Shown piece by piece: positions 33,044 through 44,020 of a stretch of DNA of 64,000 nt (within the stretch, counting starts at the first letter, position 1; every line of letters starts with the position of its first letter). The stretch lies in NCBI GenBank assembly GCA_020881915.1, contig JAJFPB010000004.1, forward strand, positions 496,001 to 560,000, written 5' to 3'. The stretch is from Paramyrothecium sp. XJ0827. Taxonomy: Eukaryota; Ascomycota; Sordariomycetes; Hypocreales; Stachybotryaceae. The notes under the pieces are model-generated. The model searched no databases. It was not told the origin of the DNA and saw only the letters and a list, made by a program, of their open reading frames with translations. The position numbers and the translations under genes are program-made.

Positions 33044-35532
33044 GGCGACTGCGGCCTTGTCGGCGAAGGCTGCGATGTCGAGAAGGGGCCCTCAGGGTAT
33101 TGTGCTCACAGCAGCTGGGGAAAGCGCCTAAGAGCTTGGCGATCGCGTCCCGATTGTACCAGATCGCTAAAAGGGCGCAGTGCACATCGTCTCGCCCCTT
33201 GATCGTAGTCGTGTTTCAGTGGTGGTGAGTCTGGCACAATCGAACAACTCCCAACCGTGATGACTTCCCGCAAAAGAATGAAATGAGGGACGACGGTGAC
33301 GCAAGTTTGAGGAGAGGAGAGAACAGAAATCGAGCGGTCACACCACCCTTAAAGCTCGTGCAGCTAGCGGTGCCGGGGTATGAGTGGGTTGGTGGAGAAG
33401 TGAGGTGGCCTTGCGGAGCTAGCAAGATTTTTCCCTCGTCCCTTCAAGGGTTATCAATCGCTCGTGGGGTTGAGCAAGCGAAGGAGACGCAGGTTTCCTC
33501 GCTTGACGAGGGCAGAGATATCTCTGAGTTGCTTCGGGCGACGCTGCAACTTGTTGGGCATCTCCCTTGCCGCCGGCAGAGGGGAGGAGGGCAGAAAACA
33601 CCTCGCGGCACGGCGGGAAAAATCTGATAAGATGAGATTGATAAGATCAGCGTCCCTCTGTGCCGATCTCATGCAGCCACAAGGCGAAAATGGCGGCCGA
33701 CCTCGGCTTGAAAGCGGGTGCGAACTTTTTTTTTTCGCGCTTTCGCTTGGGCCAGCCGGGATGGAGCTTGTGCTTGTGCTCCCGAGCCCTGCATCTTGGC
33801 GTTGGATTTATTAAGCTTGTATGAACGAATACGACAAATAATGTGTGCGTGAAGACCAGGTAGCTTGTGGAGGCGGGAGATTGAGGAGAAGCCATTCCAA
33901 ATCATGCCAAGGCCAGCTGTACCGCGTTCAAACGCACGACGTAAGGCTATGGCCGCGGCTTTTTCTGGATAGTTACTACCTGCTGACTTTGTCAGTAATT
34001 GTAGCTCAATTGCGGGAGAATGCGTCTTCCCCCCCCAGCCCAACGAGACTGGCTCGTGCCCCGTCAGAGTGAAGCCATCCGCAACGCCACCACTAGCGGG
34101 TGGGCTAGCTGGATCATTGGATCATTGGCTTCCGTCATGATCTTGACGCTGCTCTGTCTCACCTTTCTTTCAAAGCATCCTTATATGTGGTAGCATGTGG
34201 CATGTATTGTCGACCCCAATCAACCACTGCCCCTCTTGACCCCCTTCTTGAGCCATTTTTAGCCATAAGGACTCGGGCTACTACCTCTGTAAACAGTCGA
34301 CCTAAGGGTGTACTTGTCTTCCATCGTGCTCACACCACGGCCGAGACCCGGCTCTTACAGGCTTGGCTCTCTAATTATGTTCCGTTGCGCTGGGTCTTTT
34401 GTACGCGTTTGAGCCGAACAGGATTCTGCGCCCGAGCTTCAGGTTCTTCGGGTGTGCGTGTGGAGTCAGCCGACCACTCGGGCTGCTCCCATGAAAGGAG
34501 CCTCAAGCAAGCCACAGAGACATGGATTGAACGGTTAGCTAACTTATCACAATTGATATTAATGAGAGTGGAACGATTTTTACTTAAATCTTATTTCGCT
34601 AGAACAACTCCACAAGAAGACTTCTTCCTGCCACTACGCTGCTATCTCGGTAAACTCAACATACCGACGGTTGACAGCATGTTTCGAGGTAGGGAAAGAG
34701 TGCCAAGGCTTATGATTGAAATCACAACGTAAACAGGTGTCTAAATTTTGCACTCGCTCAACAATATTTCTTAATTGATGGACAAACCCAATGCTGCAAA
34801 CACGCATGCTTCCATCAAAGAGGAAGAACTCAAGGGTAGGCCGCAGGCTCGCACCACCAGATGCGCCGGGCCTCGGACATTTTCGCCCGAGTACCCATAG
34901 AGCAACAGCAAACTGCCCAACGATGTTCAACTAATGCACGACTATCAGCCTTTTACGGATACTATTTGGTGGGCTGATTGGCCGTGATTGGATCTTATCA
35001 ATCAATCATCTGATTAGATGCGCAGAATTTTCTTTCTTCCTGCTCGACGAGGCCCCGTATCTCCACCCGGACCCAGTACTAACGTGCTTCCACCCCTGCG
35101 GGGGCCCTTGGCAAAGGGGGTTCGGGAGAGTGCACGCTGGGAAAATACGGTTCGAAGGAGCGATAGTTGAGCAAAAGTATCATCGGCTGACGCTCCACCT
35201 CGGAGTCCACCGGGGAGCAATGCACAGCAAGTCGTCTTATGGCTGTTCACTCTGTTGGAACATCCACCTTGGCGTTTCCGGGATCGCTGTTCGCTGGTCT
35301 TGGCAAAGTCGCTGCTCGCATGTTTAAAAGCGCGAGGAGTTGCCCGCTCATTGATGATCGTCCGTGGCTTTCCTGATTGACATTCCGGCCCAGCTGAGCG
35401 CGCAAGGACGAATCGAGGTGGAGTTGATCTATATCGTGTTACATCTCTTGCCTCCGCTCTCGAGTCTTTCACAGTGGCGCCGAACAGTGGCGCCAACCTG
35501 CCCCAGACGCATTGCCAATCACGCATAACGCC
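33044..35532. other. Long divergent intergenic region between two transporters
   Basis: About 2.5 kb separating the starts of the ABC transporter (minus) and the siderophore transporter (plus). A 181-codon frame at 34187-34732 has no domain and is not called. GATA-type motifs near 34995-35016 are listed separately. Otherwise nothing is supported. Confidence 0.5.
34995..35016 (+). promoter_or_regulatory. Candidate GATA-factor (iron regulator) site
   Basis: The segment contains TTATCAATC followed by ATCTGATTA, one mismatch from the ATCWGATAA element bound by fungal iron-responsive GATA repressors of the SreA/Sre1 type. It lies about 520 bp upstream of the siderophore transporter start. Fit to consensus is imperfect. 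Confidence 0.3.
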
Positions 35533-37505
35533 ATGTCCTTCCTAGACAAGTTCCGCTCAGGCGGGCGGCAAACGGATCCGGAGGTCACAGAAATCACCAC
35601 CATCCGCGACGTCGAGAATCCCGCCCCGGTTGATGCCGCAAATAATGGAGGCGACGGAAACGGCATTCGGGATGACGCTTCGGTCAACAAGGGTCTCGAA
35701 GAATCTGTTCCTAGCCAAGAAGCGCAGGCCGGTGTACAGAAAATCGAAGCCGTGACCCTTGCTTGGACGAAGACGTCCCTCGCGCTGTTGCTGTTCAAGT
35801 GCGTCTTCATGTCTGGACGTGGTCTACCTCATATTGACCTCTTTCTACAGCATCTGGATAATCTTCCTAACCAACGGACTACGAGCGTCTGTTCTGGGTG
35901 CTCTGGTGCCCTTTGTCACCAGCGACTTCAGAGCTCACTCGCTCATGCCCGTCATCGAGATTGTTTCCAGCGCCATGACGGCCGCAGTCTACATCCCCAT
36001 GGCGAAGCTGCTTGATGTTTGGGGCCGAGCCGAGGGATTCCTTCTGATGGTTGGCTCTGCGACTCTTGGCATTGTCCTGATGGCAACCTCCAACAACCTG
36101 CAAACATACTGCGCAGCTCAGGTACGTGCAACAGTCCGGAATTCCGTGTCGAAATGTCTCGGGCGCTAACAAACGCAGGTCTTTTACTCCATTGGATTTG
36201 CAGGCATCATCTACACCGTAGCTGTCCTAGCAGCCGACGCAACATCCCTCCGAAACCGAGGCATCGCATTTGCCTTCACTTCATCGCCGTACATGATTAC
36301 GGCGTTCGCTGGTTCCAAGGCTGCCGAAGGCTTCCTCGAGAACGTCAACTGGCGGTGGGGAATTGGCTGCTTTGCAATCATCGTGCCCGCCGTGACCGCA
36401 CCTCTCTTCGTCTCGCTCAAGTACAACCTGAAGAGAGCCGAGAAGCAGGGCATCTTCAAGCCGGAGAAGAGCGGGCGAACTTGGCTGGAGAGCTTCCGTC
36501 ACGGCATTGTCGCATTTGATTGTACGTATCTTCCATCATCCGAGTCTACCCATACTGACTTCCCACGTAGTGCTGGGCGTTTTCTTGTTCGCCGGCGGCC
36601 TCACTGTCTTCCTGCTGCCCTTTACGCTGGCTCGTTCTGCTCCCAACGGGTGGTCTACGGACTACATCATCGCCATGATTGTTGTCGGCTTCGTTGTCCT
36701 CGTTCTCTTCGCCCTGTGGGAGGTGTATGTCGCCAAGGAACCATTCCTAAAGAACAAATTCTTGTTCGACAGAACTGTCATCGGAGCCTGCTTGATTGAC
36801 GCGACCTACCAAATCTCCTACTACTGCTGGAACAGCTACTTCACCTCTTTCCTCCAGGTTGTTTGCAACCTGTCGGTTTCTGAGGCCGGATACGTCAACA
36901 GCACTTTCCAGGTCGTTTCCGGTGTCTTGCTGTTCATCGTCGGATATTTCATCCGCAGGACAGGCCATTTCAAATGGCTTTTCTACATTACAGTACCTGT
37001 CTATATCTTCGGCCTGGGCCTCATGATTTACTTCCGCCAGCCCAACCAGAAGATCGGCTTCATCATCATGTGTGAAATCTTTATTTCTATTGGTGGCAGT
37101 GTTTTCATCCTGCTCGTCCAGCTTGCTGTTCTTGCCGCCATCGATCACCAGCACGTCGCTGCTGTGCTCGCACTCCTCTACGTGTCCGGTACGATCGGTG
37201 GTGCTATCGGAAACACCATCTCTGGCGCAATTTGGACCAACACCTTCCCCCAGGCCCTGATGAGGGAGCTTCCGAGCTCCGCGCTGCCGAATCTTACTAC
37301 CATCGTCGCGAGCCTGCCGGCGCAGCTTGCGTATCCGGTCAACAGCCCAGAGAGGCTGGCAATCCAGAGGGCTTATGGGTACGGACAAGCGAGGATGCTG
37401 GCAGCGGGTACTGGAATCTTTGCTCTGTCGTTCATTTGGATCTTCTTGATCAAGAATATCAATGTCTCAAAGAAGGTGGGCCAGACGAAGGGTGTCGTAT
37501 TCTAA
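35533..37505 (+). CDS. Siderophore-iron MFS transporter (Mir/Sit/Str family)
   Basis: Plasma-membrane importer of ferric siderophores in fungi. Four exons close in frame: 35533-35798, 35851-36121, 36179-36521 and 36571-37505, giving 604 residues. A hydrophilic N-terminal tail of about 75 residues precedes about 14 hydrophobic segments, as expected of this MFS subgroup. Family-like segments are visible: NGLRASVLGALVPFVTSDF, IPMAKLLDVWGRAEGFLLMV, NNLQTYCAAQVFYSIGFAG, WRWGIGCFAI, TYQISYYCWNSYF and the late GGAIGNTISGAIWTNTFP motif. ATG 35533 is the first in frame and gives MSFLDKFRSGG. No siderophore synthetase lies in the window, so it could import its own or foreign siderophores. It may be repressed by iron through upstream GATA sites (inference). 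Confidence 0.92.
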
Positions 37506-39580
37506 GCGACCGCGTGGTCCGATCACAAGGAATGTTCAAGAAAGGCGTATTGGATTTATCTGGGATCGTCACAATAGCTCTTGATAATGAAAAGCAAATT
37601 CTCATGCCCCTGACTTGGTGTACACATATCCTGAAACAATGGTGTGTGCCTTTCAACCATTACCCTCCAAGCGTTAAAAAGCCCAAGGGGCCAAGAAAGA
37701 AGTAACTTATGTCCTGTATTCTCTGTCTAAGAATGCTAAATCGCTTCCAGAATATCTGTCATTACGAAATGTCAACCATCTCAGCCTGTATCTTTGCTTC
37801 CTATGGTTACAAAAATGTCGCGATTTGTAAGATCGTTCCATAACATGGCTTTGATTAGTGGTTACAGTGCTACTGTCCATCGTTTGACTTAGATGAAAAC
37901 CACCCTGCAGGGTCATTGCTTGTCGGGTCATCCGGTGACTAGAGTCATCAAAACTCATCAAAACAATATTACACAAGAGTCGACAAGGATTTTGCGAGAA
38001 TAGTACGTTCTCTCTTGTTGCAGATTGTGGTTGGGGAAACAGGCCAGTGCCATGGCTTCGGGCATTATCCGTCACGTCCTCCATGGTAATATATCTGACA
38101 TATGAGATGGGAGATGCCTGCCCATGCTTGTCGGTATGAAGCAAACAAAAAGCCTAGACACAAAGAATGGCTGATTAACCACGAAAGGAGAGATTTCGCC
38201 TAACATGATGATAGCAGGAGAACGCGCCCAAGGCGATCTCCTGAGCATCAATTTCACGGCTATGAAGGATCCAGCATCGGGGTCGTGTCGATCCACGTTA
38301 GCCTCGATCTTTCCCAACTCATATATCCCGGTAATGGCCCAAGTGCAGTCTCAAGGCACATCAAGTTCATGCCGAGTCGCGTTGCCATCCTCCATTTCCA
38401 TTGTCGAAGCCGTGGAGCCAAATAATGCGACATCAAGGTTCAGAAGTGACGGGAATCAGAACTCGGCCCGTAGGCACCGGTTCTGTCAATTTCGTTTGTC
38501 CTTAGCGGAATGACGGCATGATTTGCATAAATCGTTGGACGGACTGGTCTCTTAAGCAACTGACGAAAGAACGAATTAGGCTCGGATGACTTGACTTGGC
38601 TCAATACGAAAGCGCGCATCACTCGTTTCACCGCTTAATTGCATCAAGGATTTTCTCGTTTTTTGGTCGCTAGCCACTTTGAAGGGACGGCACTTCATCC
38701 GATGGAGAGCACCCTCAAACAACTAACCTGAACGAGCCATGTGCATTGACAAAATCAGACGAGACAGGCCTTGGAGTGGAGAAGGTCATCGTCAACCGCC
38801 CAATCGCACAACTACCAACGTCCGTCGATGCTCCACCGTTGGCTTCAAAACTAATTAAAAATGTTTGAGGAAACGCAACACTCAAATGGCAGTTGCTGCG
38901 GAGGACAAGGCATTCCCCAGGGAGGTTCGGCTTCTTCCCACGATCTATGACATGGCAATCTCTTGACTTCTCTGTCTGAACTAACCTCTCGCTAATTGCT
39001 CTCCCCAATTTCGTCTTGCCCGTGCGGTAACCACCCTTTTCCACCACTTGCCGGGCCGAGACCTCGACGCCGCCCCACCTGGAGCCCAGGGACCCCCAGT
39101 ATCGGACGGGGATCTGAAACCCCAACTCCTGATCCATTTGGTGGAGAACCAGGCCATCGCATGGCCAACGTGTTTTACCTAAGGTGCGGAGCTTCCCCGA
39201 TGACCCAACGTAAACGAGGCCAAATTTCCCGAGGGGCATGAGCCTATGAACTTGAGGAAGATTACACTAGCTAGGAGCAATGCGGTCCTAGTTTCGTTTC
39301 GACTCGTCTGATCTCCTTGATCTCCTCGACCCGAGCGACAACCCTGTCATCAAGCCGACCGCGCGCCTTAAAACCCCACTGGTGCTCGTTGAATGCATCA
39401 TGGCCTTCTCTTGGTCTCATCACAGCTCTGCGAGCCTGGATGCAATCGCTTGTCTTCACTCTTTTCTTTCCTAACTACGCTCCTTACTAACAAACCCACA
39501 TTCTTTACAAGGTCAGAGCTAGGCTCGGCCAACATTCTTTTCAGACACATCCATCCAGGTTAACGAAACCGATTGTCACC
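37506..39580. other. Intergenic, 5' region of the secreted 640-aa protein
   Basis: Over 2 kb with no supported gene. Open frames such as 37707-38144 and 38715-39239 (both minus) have no domain. The last 300 bp before 39581 are pyrimidine-rich, as is common before a strongly expressed fungal start codon. Confidence 0.5.
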
Positions 39581-41503
39581 ATGTCTCGACGATTCCTCGC
39601 GTTGGCGGTCAACTTCATGTTGGCTGCGGCTCAGCTGAGCTCCTCATCTTTGGAGAGCCATGTCGATTCTTTGACGCTCGCACACTCCTTCAACCCCATC
39701 AAGGAGGCCTACTGGACGGGCTACCCCCACCATCGCCGAACTCCGTTTGCAGTCTCCCCCGACGGCAAGTCTGCATTCATCGCGTATCTCGACGAGTCTG
39801 GTACAGACGTTCACGTTCAGGGTGTCGACCCCAGCACCTGGGCTGCGGTTGGCGAACCAGTCACGGTGAAGGGCGGCAAGGAGGCCGGTGGTCTTACTGC
39901 CCACAACGACGGCTTCGCTCTTCTGACCAACGAGCCCATCTCCGGCCAGGCTGACGGCCAGCCCATCGCTGTGCTCTACCGATACACCGGCGGCACCCAG
40001 ACCTGGAAGACCTTCCTTGGCGGACCGGGTATCGACGCTGACTCCGCTATGGCATCCCCTGACATCAACGGCGATCTTGTTTTCTCCGAGAAGGCTGGCT
40101 ACTACGCCGCCTACATCGTCGTGACTGCATATGAGGGTTGGGCCAAGGGTCACTTCGGCGACGCCATCCGCTACGTTACCCCCGATGGCAAGATCGAGAA
40201 CATTCCTGGTGCTTCTTCATCCTGGGGATGCTCCCACAACACCGGAATTGCCTTCGAGGCCGCTGACGCTGCTCCGTTCGCCTCGCTCTGCGCCGAGGAC
40301 CAGGGTGCCATCTGGGCCAACACGAAGACCCAGGGCATGTCCAACAACGGCATCAAGGTCTCCAACGAAATGACGATCAACGGTGGCAGCAACGAGCCCA
40401 TGGGCGGAATGAGCGGCTCTTACAGTTCCTTGGCTCGCTTCGTCGGCGAAGACTCCTACATCTTTGCCTGGGTCTCGCGTGGTGCCGTCGACCTCACCGC
40501 CAACGACTGGATGGGCCAGGGCTACACCAAGGCTCAGAACCGCACCAACAACCGCAACGTCGCCATCGCTCTGTTCTCCGACAAGGCTACGCTGGTCGGC
40601 GAGCAGGCCACTTCGGAGGTGGGCGCCGCCGACGGCGACAGCCAGATCAACTGGGTCACCGAGGGCTCGAACGACTGCTCCAACGCCCACGCCGCTGCCT
40701 TCGACGGCTCCAGCGCCCTCATCACCTGGGAGGAGATTAGCAACCCCCAGTGTCCCTTCGAGGCCATGGGTTGCGCCGGTGCCTTCGCCGGTACCAAGTT
40801 CCAATTGGTTGGCAGCGACGGCAAGAAGGTTGGCGAGCCTATCGTCTCCACCGATACCTACGTCGCCGGTGACATGGTCACCATGAGCGACGGCCGCATC
40901 TGCTGGCCCTACGTCAACATGGACTGGAAGCTTGACGGGCCAGTCCGTGGCACTCCCACCACCAAGATGTCCTTTGCTTGCGTGAGCTCTGGTTCCGGAA
41001 GCGGCAACGGTGGCGCTGCCCCTGCCCCTGCTCCCTCTGCTGAGCCTGCTTCATCTGCTCAAGCCCAGCCAACTTCTGCCGAGGGCTCCAAGACTGAGGC
41101 GGCGGCTGAGGCACCAAGCTCTTCGGCCGTTGCATCGGAGCCAATCGCCAGCAGTGTCGCTTCTAGTGCCGCTTCTAGCGCCGCTCCTATCGAGTTGACA
41201 ACCGAGGAGCCCGTTGAGCCTACCACGGTTGCTGTCCCTACCTCCGCCGCTGCCACCTTGACGACGGAGATTGTGCCTGAGCCAGCGGAGCCTACCCAGC
41301 CTACTGAGCCTTCAAGCACCGGCGCCCCGGCTGTTACGTCTTCTCGCACTCGCCGACCACGACCTACTGGTGGTGCCAACCGCCCTGGTCGCCCCGGGCG
41401 TCCGGGACGTCCCGGCCGGCCCCAGCGCCCCAGCCGTCCCTCAAAGTCTTGTGAGGTTGCCACTGAATGGGAGACAGTGTACGTCACTGCCACGGCAGCT
41501 TAA
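39581..41503 (+). CDS. Large secreted protein with Ser/Ala/Pro-rich tail and Arg-Pro-Gly repeats
   Basis: A single exon encodes 640 residues. I do not recognise a characterised family. A signal peptide (MSRRFLALAVNFMLAAAQLS) is followed by about 450 residues of beta-rich sequence with repeating Gly/Trp/Asp motifs (FAVSPDGKSAFIAYLDE, DSAMASPDINGDLVF, YSSLARFVGEDSYIFAWVS), which may form a beta-propeller. Conserved-looking cysteines occur in WGCSHN, NDCSNAH, NPQCPFEAMGC and GRICWP. From about 475 a Ser/Ala/Pro/Thr-rich region suits O-glycosylation or wall anchoring. A basic tract of tandem GRP units near 600-620 comes next, before a short CEVATEWETVYVT end. No GPI signal is obvious. The start context CACCATG is strong, and codon use is GC-rich and uniform, as in highly expressed fungal genes. 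Confidence 0.85.
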   Translation: MSRRFLALAVNFMLAAAQLSSSSLESHVDSLTLAHSFNPIKEAYWTGYPHHRRTPFAVSPDGKSAFIAYLDESGTDVHVQGVDPSTWAAVGEPVTVKGGKEAGGLTAHNDGFALLTNEPISGQADGQPIAVLYRYTGGTQTWKTFLGGPGIDADSAMASPDINGDLVFSEKAGYYAAYIVVTAYEGWAKGHFGDAIRYVTPDGKIENIPGASSSWGCSHNTGIAFEAADAAPFASLCAEDQGAIWANTKTQGMSNNGIKVSNEMTINGGSNEPMGGMSGSYSSLARFVGEDSYIFAWVSRGAVDLTANDWMGQGYTKAQNRTNNRNVAIALFSDKATLVGEQATSEVGAADGDSQINWVTEGSNDCSNAHAAAFDGSSALITWEEISNPQCPFEAMGCAGAFAGTKFQLVGSDGKKVGEPIVSTDTYVAGDMVTMSDGRICWPYVNMDWKLDGPVRGTPTTKMSFACVSSGSGSGNGGAAPAPAPSAEPASSAQAQPTSAEGSKTEAAAEAPSSSAVASEPIASSVASSAASSAAPIELTTEEPVEPTTVAVPTSAAATLTTEIVPEPAEPTQPTEPSSTGAPAVTSSRTRRPRPTGGANRPGRPGRPGRPGRPQRPSRPSKSCEVATEWETVYVTATAA

Positions 41504-42323
41504 GCTCCTTTGTCGCTGAAAAGCCTCAACTCGGTCTTGGGATGATTTGAGAAATCATTAAATGTGACATTCCATGTACATATAACTTGCATTTTCGAAT
41601 TCCTTACAGAGGGAATCCGACTTGAATAACAGCTTCTTTGGGTTCATGAAGAAATGACCTTGATGACAATACCATTCCTAGAAATTGTGCTTTGATAGAG
41701 GTGATGTTTATATTGGTCCATCGCAAGCATGAGTCACCCAGCTGTAGCCGCAATCGATTACTCGCAGCAATAGAATTATTGCGAAGAGGAAATAGCCAAG
41801 AATCAAGAGCCGTACCTGTTTAAACGGCTCAAAATGCTTGCTTTGTACTCCTAACCACAGTGGCCTCGAGTGCTATTGCAGGAACTGTCATTTCCGTTTG
41901 TCTGGCGATGGACCTTGTGCGTCCAGAGCATTATCATTTTTCACATTGAGAAACAGTGAGCATGTCTTGAAAGGCCAAGACCTGAACCTTTCATCGACGA
42001 CATCAATTCGTTGAATGTTCTGGAGATAGCGCAAGACAATTGCGGGTCGCCACTGTCGACTTGAGGACTTTGCTATCATCTTATGTTCACAACCTGGACC
42101 CGTGATAGCCTCAACCGAAGCAAAACTTGTGGCATGTTAAGAGTTGGGTTACAGAGGGCCGAAAGCTTACATCAGTCAATAGCGCATAGATCAACCAGCA
42201 GTTGGAAAGACAAATTCATAATTGGCAACTGAATATATTGCGGAAAAATACCAAGCAAACGCTAGAACATGTGATTGCATGCCAGGCCATCGAATCTGAA
42301 GGTCGCTGGTTTCGCTAATCCTC
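41504..42323. other. Convergent intergenic region
   Basis: Lies between the 3' ends of the secreted protein and the Dal5-type transporter. It has only short frames, and no gene is supported. Confidence 0.5.
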
Positions 42324-44020
42324 TCATAGCTTGTATCTAAACAACGGGTTCTTGTCACCCATAGCCTCCAGCTCATCTTCTGTGTACTTAGCCCGAACCT
42401 CGGCCTCGCTGATCTTGGACCTCTTCTTGTTGATCGACATGAGCAGTGTCTCCAAGGTAACCGCAGCAATGATACCCGCGATAGCAAAGCCGAGCGAGGC
42501 ACCATATCCGGTGGTGTATTTGGGCTTCTCATTTTCCTTGTAAATGTAGCTGCCATATACACCGCCGAGCGTACCAGCGCAGGCAAGGTAGCCAATGCTG
42601 ATGGCGCGCTTCGCAGCGTTGGGCGTGTTGTCGACGTTCCAGGCGGTGACACCGGGAAGAATAGGATACATGCCGGCGCAAGCGAGGCAGACGGCGAAAT
42701 AACAGACACCGAGGTTTTGCTTAATGAACTCGGCCTTGCCCATCAGGATCGAAAAAGCCACGAGGACGCAAATCTGAGGGCCAATGATGAATGGCATGCG
42801 CCACTTGAACTTGTCCGCAAATCGCGAAAGAGTGTAGGAGGAGATGGCGCCGCACATATAGGGAGGAATAGTCATCAGCTGGGCGTTGGCGGATGTAAAG
42901 CCCATTCCCTTGGTGATCGATGGCATGGAAAACTTGAGGCCATAGTTGGGTGCAGCGTTGGACCACGAGCAGATGATCAGGAGATAGATCTTCCAGTCCT
43001 TCAGAACCTCCATAAGCAGAGAGTTGGAAGCAGACTTCTCGCGGTACTCGGTCGAGTTGGTGACCCTGCGCGCAGCCTGGCGGAGAATCAGGTACCTCTT
43101 CTCTTCGTCGGTGAGCCACACGGACAGAGTGGGAGAGTCAACGAGGAGGAAATAGGTCGCGCCAGCCATGACCACGGTGAAAAGACCTTCCACAAGGAAA
43201 ATCCATCGCCACGCAGCGAGATTGCCAGCACCATCGAGCTTCGCAATACCAAATGCGAGCAATCCGGAGAAAGCACCGCCGGTAGCTGCCGAAGTATAAA
43301 GAATCGCGACTCGGGTCTGGGTTTCATAGGGGAGGTACCACTTCGAGATGATCAGGAGCGCACCGGGAAAGAAGCCGGCCCTGGGTAGATGGTAAGCAAT
43401 TGCTCTAGAGTCAAGAAACGGAGTGAAGCTTACTCAAAGAAACCGAGCAGGATGCGAACAGCGCAGAGTTGGCCGAAGTTGTGGATGAAGGAAGTGCCGA
43501 TGACGACGATGCCCCAGAGGAACATGATAAGAGCCATGTACTGCGAGGGTCGCGCGAACTTGTCGAGGATCATGTTGCTCGGGACTTCTGCCAGGATGTC
43601 TTTGCCGTTCTGTTAGTGGGGCGCTCGAGGTATTTGATGTTGAGTACTTACAAGGGATAAAGTAGATTGACAGGGCAATGTTGTACTGAGTTCCGTCCAT
43701 GTTGAGATCCTCAAGAAGGCCCTCGATCTTTGCATTACCAATGTTTGCCTTGTCGATATAGGCTACCAGGTATAGAATGACGAGCATGGGCATCAGGCGC
43801 CACTGGGACAGTCAGAATCTTGAACATTTTGACGGTGGAGCATGGGACATACATCAATCTTGGCAAGCACCTTCTTCTTCTTGTCCTCGGGGAAGTTTTC
43901 GACAAAGTCAAGCTCATCTCTGCTGAGCCCTCCCCTGCCGCCGACCTCCTCATGCTTGACGTCGGTCGGAAAGCCCAAAGACTCGGTGTCTTTCTCGACA
44001 GACGTGCTGTTGAGAGCCAT
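42324..44020 (-). CDS. MFS transporter, allantoate/nicotinate permease (Dal5/Tna1) family
   Basis: Anion:cation symporter family member at the plasma membrane; possible substrates are allantoate, nicotinate, other vitamins or organic acids. Four exons close in frame: 44020-43853, 43802-43652, 43599-43434 and 43380-42324, giving 513 residues. Intron 2 ends at AAAG rather than at an earlier CAG, since only this gives the family motif YFIPYILAEVPSN. Other matches are YLVAYIDKANIGNAKIEGL, ALIMFLWGIVVIGTSF, RILLGFFEAGFFPGALL, AWRWIFLVEG and NVDNTPNAAKRAISIG. Twelve membrane segments are expected. The N-terminal 60 residues are charged and cytosolic (SRDELDFVENFPEDKKKKVLAKID). No metabolic enzyme sits next to it to indicate the substrate. 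Confidence 0.92.

Noticed and set aside
32231..33202. 323-codon plus-strand frame
   Set aside because: Antisense to the N-terminal half of the ABC transporter; Asp/Arg-rich with no family features.
34187..34732. 181-codon plus-strand frame between the transporters
   Set aside because: No domain, signal or plausible hydrophobic pattern and weak start context; considered chance.
42717..43388. 223-codon plus-strand frame
   Set aside because: Antisense to the Dal5-type transporter exons; very hydrophilic shadow translation.
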